NCBI GenBank assembly: GCA_045632845.1 | Contig: JAZQXL010000015.1 | Span: 1 to 64,000 of the forward strand | Direction: 5' to 3' | Origin: RGIG4140 sp045632845 | GTDB taxonomy: Bacteria > Pseudomonadota > Alphaproteobacteria > CAAHEQ01 > UBA3637 | Length of the DNA stretch: 64,000 nucleotides | In this document: positions 42,729 to 49,088 of the stretch, piece by piece | Numbering within the stretch: the stretch's first letter is position 1 | How the letters are laid out: each line of letters opens with the position of its first letter | Notes under the pieces: model-generated | The model's database searches: none | What the model saw: the letters and a program-made list of their open reading frames with translations, nothing else | Told to the model about the DNA's origin: nothing | Position numbers and translations under genes: made by a program

Positions 42729-43343
42729 ATGTCAAAAAGATTAAGTTCTAAATTTAAAATTGACCGCCGTTTAGGCGTTAACTTGTGGGGTAAAGCAAAA
42801 TCTCCAGTTGAAAAAAGAAATTATGGTCCAGGTCAACACGGTGCTAACCGTAAAAAATTGACAGACTACGGTGTTCAATTACACGCTAAACAAAAATTAA
42901 AAGGTGTGTATGGTAACGTATCTGAAAAACAATTACGTAAATACTACGCTGAAGCTGTTCGCCGCAAAGGTGATAGCTCTGAAAACCTTGTTGGTATTTT
43001 AGAAACACGCTTGGATTCAGTTGTTTACCGTATGAAATTTGTTCCATCAGTTTTCGCTGCTCGTCAGTTTGTTAACCATGGTCACGTTCTCGTAAATGGT
43101 AAAAAAGTAAACATTCCATCATACCTTGTTCGTCCAGGTGATGAAATTGCAATTCGCTCTAAAGCAAAAGAAATGGCTCTTGTCATTGATGCATTAGCAG
43201 CAACAGATCGTGAAGTTCCAGAATACATGGAAGTTGATGCAAAAGCAGGTACAGGTAAATTCATCCGTGTTCCTCAATTAGCTGACATTCCATATGCAAC
43301 TCAAATGGAACCAAACTTGGTCATCGAGTTCTACTCACGCTAA
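42729..43343 (+). CDS. rpsD: Ribosomal protein S4
   Basis: 204 residues, full length. It begins MSKRLSSKFKIDRRLGVNLWG and contains KRNYGPGQHG near 36. The S4 RNA-binding domain covers about 94-155 (RLDSVVYRM, RQFVNHGHVLVNGKKV and LVRPGDEI). No zinc cysteines are present. S4 nucleates assembly of the small ribosomal subunit and, in other bacteria, represses its own synthesis. Codon use is strongly biased like eno. It is monocistronic here, with a structured leader and several hairpins after it. Confidence 0.98.
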   Translation: MSKRLSSKFKIDRRLGVNLWGKAKSPVEKRNYGPGQHGANRKKLTDYGVQLHAKQKLKGVYGNVSEKQLRKYYAEAVRRKGDSSENLVGILETRLDSVVYRMKFVPSVFAARQFVNHGHVLVNGKKVNIPSYLVRPGDEIAIRSKAKEMALVIDALAATDREVPEYMEVDAKAGTGKFIRVPQLADIPYATQMEPNLVIEFYSR

Positions 43344-43347
43344 TTTT

Positions 43348-43364
43348 AACGGATTTAATCCGTT
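43348..43364 (+). terminator. Short hairpin directly after rpsD
   Basis: AACGGAT and ATCCGTT form a perfect 7-bp stem with a 3-base loop, five bases after the stop codon. There is no T-run, so it may stabilise the 3' end rather than terminate. Confidence 0.45.
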
Positions 43365-43375
43365 ATCTAAAGCAA

Positions 43376-43426
43376 AATGCCTTCTTTTATGTACGTTTTT
43401 GTACACTGCAAGAAGGCATTTTTTCT
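43376..43426 (+). repeat. Twin structured hairpin, copy 1
   Basis: AATGCCTTCTT (43376-43386) pairs perfectly over 11 bases with AAGAAGGCATT (43410-43420). The 23-base top (43387-43409) starts TTATGTACGT and contains TGTAC/GTACA as an inner stem. A T-run follows, so it can act as the rpsD terminator. The top is 20/23 identical to that of copy 2 while the outer stems differ in sequence. Confidence 0.7.
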
Positions 43427-43480
43427 TATCTAACTGGGTTAAATCTCGTTAAAAATGAGAGGGGGTTTTATCTCAACTCA

Positions 43481-43531
43481 AAAACCTCACTCTTATGTAC
43501 GTCTTTGTGCACTACGAGTGGGGTTTTCTTT
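43481..43531 (+). repeat. Twin structured hairpin, copy 2
   Basis: AAAACCTCACTC (43481-43492) pairs over 12 bases (one G-U) with GAGTGGGGTTTT (43516-43527). The 23-base top (43493-43515) again starts TTATGTACGT with TGTAC/GTGCA as the inner stem. A T-rich tail follows. The outer stem sequence is unlike copy 1, which means pairing and not sequence is kept. Between the copies, TCTC/GAGA/TCTC stretches (43444-43474) could form small alternative stems. Confidence 0.7.
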
Positions 43532-43678
43532 TGATATATTTTTGCTTCAATGAGTTTTTTATATCTTTATTTATTGTGTTTAGAAAAGACAGGTGATTTG
43601 CAGGTTGAGGCTTTTTAATTGTTACTTAACTTTTAATTTTTTTTTAATAGAAGAGGGGAGAGTTCATCATTTATAAAA
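43532..43678. other. AT-rich interval with nothing recognised
   Basis: About 147 AT-rich bases between the second twin hairpin and the terminator of the pilin-like gene. No ribosome site with an open frame, no promoter pair and no repeat could be supported. Confidence 0.5.
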
Positions 43679-43680
43679 TA

Positions 43681-43711
43681 AAAGAACCGTTCAAAAAGAA
43701 CGGTTCTTTTA
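43681..43711. terminator. Terminator of the pilin-like unit
   Basis: AAAGAACCGTTC (43681-43692) pairs perfectly with GAACGGTTCTTT (43698-43709). It lies 12 bases past the stop of the minus-strand gene, with an AT-rich tail. Confidence 0.75.
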
Positions 43712-43722
43712 TTTATACGCCC

Positions 43723-45477
43723 TTATTTTTCTGTCTCAGGTCTAACAGGGGGTATTTCTGATGGTTTTTGATACAAACAATATGTATGCACAATGGCCTT
43801 AATGGGTGTTGGAATGTCTGTATCAAGAGCTACATCATTTCTAACATAGGTTAATGAAACGTTCCATGCGCCACCTGAACGTTCAGCGATACTTTGGGTG
43901 TAATCCTCATCACTTTGATCGCTGTATGTGATTGTCACCCGAGGAAGAAGTGGGGCTTGTGTCTCAGGTGTTGGCGTTGTGTTTTGTCTGAGGGAGCCAT
44001 CTGCATTTGCTCTAACATTTGAAACAACGGTGTTGATGACATCATTTTCTGTGTATTGGTGCCAGCTTACTGGTGTGACCATAATGGCTGGTTTGTGATT
44101 TTTTGGACAGCCAGGTACTTCAATTGCTTGTGGAATATCGGATGATTTGCCTGCAGCTTCAATTGTTTTAATATCTTTTAAACTATATGTTGGTAATAAG
44201 TCACTTAATCTGGCGCCACCTCGAGATTCAAGACGAATATCATTCATAACCGAGGTATAGCGTGGATCAACGGAATAATTGACACTTTTGCTTTTAATGC
44301 CTGGATTTTCATTAAGTTTAATGTCAGATTCAGCATTAGGAGCTAATACATTTGAGTCAATGCGTCCATTTTGAATGGTGAGTTTTTCATATTCACCAGA
44401 ATTTTCCACTCTATTATTGAGAGGGATTGGGGTTTTCCCTACAATATCAATTTTGCCTGTTGCATCAATATTGATAATTTCTTTACCATTAATATCAAAG
44501 ACTTTAATGTTGCGGGCTTTATTCCTTTCTTCATTTGTTGAGGCTGTGATTTCATTGCCGCTTGATAATGTGATTGAAGAAGGGGAATTCGGTGATTCTC
44601 TTAAATGCAATTTCTGTTTTACAAAAACATCACCACTTGGAATTGCTTCTCGTGTAGAGCTACCCACCCAAAAGAGGGGTGCGCATCCATTTGTTCCTGC
44701 TTCATAGATGACGTCATTGGTTGCTGTTGTTCCTGTTGCAGTGTTGTGTTTAAGTTCAAAACAGCTGCCAGGGCCCTCTTTTGGTCCGCCGACAGAGAAG
44801 AAATCCCAAGCATGAAATCTGCCTAAACCAAGGTTATCAGGGAGCAAGATGTTGCTGGGGTCGAAATCTTCAAAGTTCACAGTTGGAACGTAAGTATCCA
44901 TACCTGTTGTAGCAACAAAGGTGTGTTCATTTGGTAAGTCTTCAAGTTCATAAGCTTCTAATTCCCAAGCGCCACCTGTTCCATGGATCATAGGTTCACC
45001 TTCTTGATTGTTTATAAAAATACCGCCATCTGCTCCAATAAGATTGGCAATTCTAGCAACACGACGAATGTTCATTTGTGGCAACCCAAGTGCATCTAAA
45101 TCAGGGACAATGTATCCGCTGAGTCGGTTGTTACCAATTGAGTTTTTATCTAGCAAAATGGTTAATTTATACCCTTGTGTGAGGTCTTCAAATCCTGTAG
45201 GCAAAAATTGTTCAAGTGCACCATGAGCAACAGTTGTACTTAAGGTTTCACTTTGGTTGCATTCGTTAACAAGATCTGCATGATGTGACAAAATATAAGA
45301 AGATAAAGCTTCTTTCACGATACGAACTTCAGTTGCAATATTGATGTTTTCAACTTCTTCATTGCGATCGGAAATTTGTTTAAAAAGCAAGGGACCCATA
45401 ACACCTAAAAGTGCAATAACTGCAATAATTTCGATAATGATGGCGCCTCGTTCTTGTTTGTGTGTTTGTTTTTTCAT
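43723..45477 (-). CDS. Very large prepilin-like protein (PilV-like)
   Basis: 584 residues. The N-terminus is a type IV prepilin leader: basic residues, cleavage after Gly11, then AIIIEIIAVIALLGVM with Glu at mature position 5, and a long helix to about 60. The body is strand-rich and polar, far larger than a normal pilin. The C-terminal third (IEVPGCPKNHKPAIMVTPVSWHQYT ... SGGAWNVSLTY ... YCLYQKP) resembles PilV-type minor pilin/adhesin tips of IncI-like pili. It likely sits at the tip of a type IV pilus or pseudopilus. The next gene upstream, 15 bases away, is a PilM/LamG protein. No pilus ATPase or platform gene is in the window. Confidence 0.65.
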   Translation of the reverse strand: MKKQTHKQERGAIIIEIIAVIALLGVMGPLLFKQISDRNEEVENINIATEVRIVKEALSSYILSHHADLVNECNQSETLSTTVAHGALEQFLPTGFEDLTQGYKLTILLDKNSIGNNRLSGYIVPDLDALGLPQMNIRRVARIANLIGADGGIFINNQEGEPMIHGTGGAWELEAYELEDLPNEHTFVATTGMDTYVPTVNFEDFDPSNILLPDNLGLGRFHAWDFFSVGGPKEGPGSCFELKHNTATGTTATNDVIYEAGTNGCAPLFWVGSSTREAIPSGDVFVKQKLHLRESPNSPSSITLSSGNEITASTNEERNKARNIKVFDINGKEIINIDATGKIDIVGKTPIPLNNRVENSGEYEKLTIQNGRIDSNVLAPNAESDIKLNENPGIKSKSVNYSVDPRYTSVMNDIRLESRGGARLSDLLPTYSLKDIKTIEAAGKSSDIPQAIEVPGCPKNHKPAIMVTPVSWHQYTENDVINTVVSNVRANADGSLRQNTTPTPETQAPLLPRVTITYSDQSDEDYTQSIAERSGGAWNVSLTYVRNDVALDTDIPTPIKAIVHTYCLYQKPSEIPPVRPETEK

Positions 45478-45492
45478 GTTTGCCTCCTTGCT

Positions 45493-47010
45493 TTAGAAAT
45501 TAAAGCGTTTTCTGTCTGTTTTTGCATTGTGCTGAATTTCTCTTTCTGATAGAGCTCTGTTGTATATTTTAACATTGTAAATATCAGCAGAGAGTTGTGT
45601 TGTTGAAAAGAAAGCATCAGCACCAATGGTTAAGCTTGTTGTATTTAATGATGTGAACCACAAATTGTTGGGGTATTTTTGGCTTTCAATCAATGAGCCA
45701 TTGACATATAATTGATGGGATGATGGGGTTACAACATATGTAATAGTGCTTGTTTGTCCCATAGGGATATGGGTTGTAATTCGACCTAAACGGAACCATT
45801 CATCTTTCATTAAGGTTAATTTAAGCGATCCATTGTTGTATGTTGCTTGTACTCTTGGATAAATGTTGCTTTGAGTTGAACCAATCACAGGCATTTCTGT
45901 GATAAGAGTTTCTCCTTCAGGTTTAACAAAATTAATCACAAAAGAAAGGGTAAATGACCCTCCCAAAGCGCTTTTATCATTAAGGCTATCCCAAGTGTTA
46001 AGGGTTAGGCGATGATTCCCTCTTAAGCCCAGCGGGGTTCCGTCTAATGGGTGCCACTTGTCTGAGGTATCGCCCTCAATTCCTACATCTAAAGTTGAAA
46101 CAATGTTTGTCCAACCTGTCTTGAGTTCTCTATGGTTGATGACTGAACCGCTTGATATTTCATTAATTAGAGCATCAAAGTGATACATCAATCCATTTGT
46201 GATATAGGGAGTGTTAATAGGGGTAAGGCAAAAAAGAATACCATTTTCAGAATTGTATTCTTCAATATAGGGTTTGTAAAAAGAAAAGATATTATCAGGT
46301 ATTCTACGTCCTTGGGCATCAAGAGACATTATATGTGGTTTTCCATCAGAGGTCATACTCCCTGTTTCAATAAAACCGCAATCAAAAGTGTTCTTCGTGC
46401 GTTTTGTTAAAGCTCTTTCCCATAAGAGGCGTTTGTCTTTAAAAATAACACGCGCTTCATCCTCTTCAGGATAAAGGAACCCATAAGTCAAAACATATTT
46501 AAAAGAGTTCTCATTGGTTGTTTGGCAGGAGATAATATCGCCATAAGTAGAAGTTGTTCCCCAAATCGCATTTCCTTCAGAATCAGTCTCTTCTTTATCA
46601 TCAATCTTGTTCAGGCAAACAAGAGCGGATGTATATCCATCATTTCCAACGGGAAAGAGATTATAAGAGGGAGCCATGTGGCCTTCTGTGGGTGCAATTG
46701 TTGGAAGGAAGGATTCATTAAAATCTTCTTTAAAAACGTGGATAAGACGTTCTGTTGAAAGACTTGTTGGACTATCTGGTGTTGATGATCTTGATGCAGC
46801 AACATCATCACCAACAGAGGTTGAGATATAAGGAAGGACAAGAGAAATCGTATTGGCATAATTAATGGCGGATTGGTGTTGGGTGGCAAATGAGGCAACA
46901 TAAGCCTCTGCAATAGGCACATTTTCAACCATAGGCTTATCATTCCTTGGATATATAATTGCTAGCAGAATGCTAACGATAAAACTAAGCATAGTTGCCC
47001 AAAATACCAT
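45493..47010 (-). CDS. Membrane-anchored protein with a C-terminal LamG-like domain (PilM-like N-terminus)
   Basis: 505 residues. One membrane helix at about 4-20 is followed by a region whose start (VENVPIAEAYVASFATQHQSAINYA) resembles PilM of type IVB pili. The middle carries cysteines at about 127, 152, 217 and 258. The C-terminal part (about 275-495) has the concanavalin/LamG pattern: SFTLSFVINF, YNNGSLKLTLM, HQLYVNGSLIES, LTIGADAFF and the closing VKIYNRALSEREIQHNA. LamG domains bind carbohydrate or protein ligands, so a surface adhesin is likely. It precedes the prepilin-like gene by 15 bases on the same strand and is probably its partner. Confidence 0.65.
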   Translation of the reverse strand: MVFWATMLSFIVSILLAIIYPRNDKPMVENVPIAEAYVASFATQHQSAINYANTISLVLPYISTSVGDDVAASRSSTPDSPTSLSTERLIHVFKEDFNESFLPTIAPTEGHMAPSYNLFPVGNDGYTSALVCLNKIDDKEETDSEGNAIWGTTSTYGDIISCQTTNENSFKYVLTYGFLYPEEDEARVIFKDKRLLWERALTKRTKNTFDCGFIETGSMTSDGKPHIMSLDAQGRRIPDNIFSFYKPYIEEYNSENGILFCLTPINTPYITNGLMYHFDALINEISSGSVINHRELKTGWTNIVSTLDVGIEGDTSDKWHPLDGTPLGLRGNHRLTLNTWDSLNDKSALGGSFTLSFVINFVKPEGETLITEMPVIGSTQSNIYPRVQATYNNGSLKLTLMKDEWFRLGRITTHIPMGQTSTITYVVTPSSHQLYVNGSLIESQKYPNNLWFTSLNTTSLTIGADAFFSTTQLSADIYNVKIYNRALSEREIQHNAKTDRKRFNF

Positions 47011-47183
47011 TTGTATCCCCCTAAAAAAATAAACCCTATATCTTATTATAACAGGATTTTTAAGACTCGTAAATATTTTTTTAGGAAAAAAAAGAAATAA
47101 TTCATATTTTTTTTGAAAAAAAGGTAAAAAGTTTAGCTTGTTTTTTGTGAAAGTATGACTAATTTTAAAGAAGGAGTAGATTT

Positions 47184-47426
47184 ATGAAAAAACAAAAAGA
47201 AACAAAAAAAAGATATATTTTATTAGCTTTTCAGCCATTTTTACAGATTTCAAGGTTGAAATTTAAGTTGTTGCCGATGAGAAAAGAAGAACCTGAATTG
47301 TCTGAAACAGAATGGAGTCTTGACTGTTCAGGACAAGGTGAATGTCAGCCAAATGTGTCCCCCTCTGATGGAGAGGAAAAAATAGATTTTTTGACAGACC
47401 ATTTGTCTCAAAAACAAAAAAAATGA
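47184..47426 (+). CDS. Small protein of unknown function
   Basis: 80 residues. A strong AAGAAGGAG site lies 7 bases before the ATG, so translation is plausible. The N-terminal half is basic (KKQKETKKRY, ISRLKFKLLPMRK) and the C-terminal half acidic (ELSETEWSLDCSGQGECQ, DGEEKIDF) with two cysteines. No signal peptide and no family. The last codons overlap a hairpin that serves the convergent mutT gene. Confidence 0.5.
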   Translation: MKKQKETKKRYILLAFQPFLQISRLKFKLLPMRKEEPELSETEWSLDCSGQGECQPNVSPSDGEEKIDFLTDHLSQKQKK

Positions 47427-47450
47427 GCTGTTCTTTTTTTTGAACAGCTC
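47425..47450 (-). terminator. Terminator of the orphan-mutT unit
   Basis: GAGCTGTTC (47425-47433) pairs perfectly with GAACAGCTC (47442-47450). The long A-run at 47417-47424 gives a U-run on the minus strand. It overlaps the stop codon of the small plus-strand gene. Confidence 0.75.
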
Positions 47451-47465
47451 ATAAATTTTAAGTTA

Positions 47466-47873
47466 TTAATCAAGAGTAGGGAGCTTATTTAATTTTTTTA
47501 ACTCTTGAATAAAAGGAATATCTGCAGGGCAGAATTCAAATTGATCCAGTTCGTCTAATTTGATCCACTTTGCGTCATTGTGTTCGTTTAATGCAGGGAG
47601 TGTATCATTTGTACAGGTAGCCCAAAATGCATTTAATCTAAAATCACCTTTGTTTTCATATGTGTGAACAGAATTCATAAAAAAGTCTTTGACTGAAATT
47701 TCTTTTTCAAGTTCTTCTTTAAATTCTCTTGAAACACATTCTTGAAGTGTTTCACCTTTTTCAAGTTTACCACCAGGGAATTCCCACATTAGTTCTGGAA
47801 ATTTTCCTTTTTTACGTTGAGCAATTAAAATTTTGTCATTATGAACAACAATAGCCATAGATATTTCGATCAT
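47466..47873 (-). CDS. mutT: MutT-type Nudix hydrolase (probable 8-oxo-dGTP diphosphatase)
   Basis: 135 residues with GAAAGGAG before the ATG. The Nudix box runs from Gly35 (G-x5-E-x7-REF-x-EEL), but the usual glycine near its end is replaced by Glu56 (EELEKE). Flanking MWEFPGGKLEKGE is typical of MutT, as is the C-terminal DELDQFEFCPADIPFI. It should clean oxidised nucleotides from the pool. Its first 35 bases overlap the 3' end of the lysine-rich gene upstream, which suggests translational coupling. Confidence 0.85.
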   Translation of the reverse strand: MIEISMAIVVHNDKILIAQRKKGKFPELMWEFPGGKLEKGETLQECVSREFKEELEKEISVKDFFMNSVHTYENKGDFRLNAFWATCTNDTLPALNEHNDAKWIKLDELDQFEFCPADIPFIQELKKLNKLPTLD

Positions 47874-48948
47874 TTAATTTCTCCTTTCTAGAATTGAGTT
47901 TTGTTTGTTTTGAGCGATAATGTTGTATCTTAAATTGATTGTTTGATTTTATTTTTGTGAAAAACGATGTGAATTTTTTAAAAATTTGATAAAATCTATT
48001 CAATATCAATTTGTTATAATGATTTTTGTTAAAAAATTGATAAGCAATTTTTGTGTCATTTGAGATGGAGGTTAGCATTTTTTTTAACCAGATTGTTTTT
48101 TGATGGGAGTTCTTTTTTGTAAATGGCTTTTGAAGTGAAAGTAGGGGATTAAAAAGTGTAACTTTCGCTTTTTTTGAATTTTTTATTTTATATAGACCGA
48201 TTTTTGATTTGTGTTTAAAAAAGAAGCTATTTTTGCTTTTTAAGTAATGCTTTAAATTCATAAAATTATAGGTTGTTCTAATTTTATTTTTCATAATCAA
48301 ATAATTTCTTTTACAAGCTAATTTAATTAGGCTTAAAAAACGTTGAAGCTCTTTTGAGGATGTTTTTTTTGCAATTAGATCGGGAATATGAATGCTCTTT
48401 TTCTGATTTTTAAATATGATGAGATTAAAAGTTTTAATTTTGTTTTGAACTGTTTGGTTTTTTGTTAAAGCTTTACTTTTAATATGCTTTTTAATATTTT
48501 GAATTTTAAATAAATCAATAGCAAGTTTAAAAGGTTTTAATGCCGAAAAAGAAGGGGTATTTTGTTTTTTGTTTTTTTTAGTTATAAAAAAGAGTTTTTT
48601 TGTTTTTAATGCGTGCGGAAATCTTCTTAAAATTAATTTTTTTAAATTTAAAACAATATTGTTTTTTTTATAGTTCAATAGCTTTTTTATGTTATAAAAA
48701 ATAGATTTATCTATTGCTTTAACTTTATTTAAATACATATTAAAAAATAAAGAAAAAATACGTGCGAATAAAATATTTTTTTTAAAGTTTTGAAAAGCTG
48801 AAAAAAAAGACACTCTCAAAAAGTGTTCTTTAAAAAAAAGAGGCATAAATGAGCTTTGTTTTAAATTTTTGCCACCAGTGTTTAAGATAGAAAGGATGTT
48901 TTTTTCTATTCGTTTTAACATTAAAAAAACTGAAACAGATTGTTTCAT
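47839..48948 (-). CDS. Lysine-rich orphan protein of unknown function
   Basis: 369 residues with AGGAG before the ATG. About 73 residues are lysine (a fifth) and only nine are acidic, so the protein is extremely basic. Asn, Ile, Leu and Phe are also abundant. No domain, signal peptide or repeat is recognised. Scattered FF, KK and RF motifs suggest short amphipathic helices. The base composition is even more AT-rich than the neighbours. Although K/N/I/F/L are what AT-rich DNA would encode by chance, a frame this long without a stop is hard to explain unless selected. The last codons read through the mutT ribosome site and start. It may bind RNA or DNA; that is inference. Confidence 0.5.
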   Translation of the reverse strand: MKQSVSVFLMLKRIEKNILSILNTGGKNLKQSSFMPLFFKEHFLRVSFFSAFQNFKKNILFARIFSLFFNMYLNKVKAIDKSIFYNIKKLLNYKKNNIVLNLKKLILRRFPHALKTKKLFFITKKNKKQNTPSFSALKPFKLAIDLFKIQNIKKHIKSKALTKNQTVQNKIKTFNLIIFKNQKKSIHIPDLIAKKTSSKELQRFLSLIKLACKRNYLIMKNKIRTTYNFMNLKHYLKSKNSFFFKHKSKIGLYKIKNSKKAKVTLFNPLLSLQKPFTKKNSHQKTIWLKKMLTSISNDTKIAYQFFNKNHYNKLILNRFYQIFKKFTSFFTKIKSNNQFKIQHYRSKQTKLNSRKEKLNDRNIYGYCCS

Positions 48949-49036
48949 AAATTACTCCTAAATATAAAAAAGAGTATACAAAAAAATACAAAAAAAATCA
49001 AGTGCCAAAGAATTGTTTCTAGCAATTTCTTGGAAC

Positions 49037-49068
49037 AAAAAAAATCCCCCACCCAGAGGGTAGGGGAT
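49037..49068 (-). terminator. Terminator of ppdK
   Basis: ATCCCC-C-ACCC (49044-49054) pairs with GGGT-A-GGGGAT (49058-49068). The A-run at 49037-49044 is the U-run on the minus strand. Confidence 0.8.
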
Positions 49069-49088
49069 CAAAAGAATTAAGTTAAAAC

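Noticed and set aside
43376..43531. The twin hairpins as ends of an insertion sequence or as a CRISPR array
   Set aside because: No transposase lies between them, only two copies are present, the stems differ, and no spacer pattern exists.
47466..47873. mutT as a pseudogene because a Nudix box glycine is Glu56
   Set aside because: The catalytic REF-x-EE core is intact and the gene has a strong ribosome site and full length, so the change is only noted.
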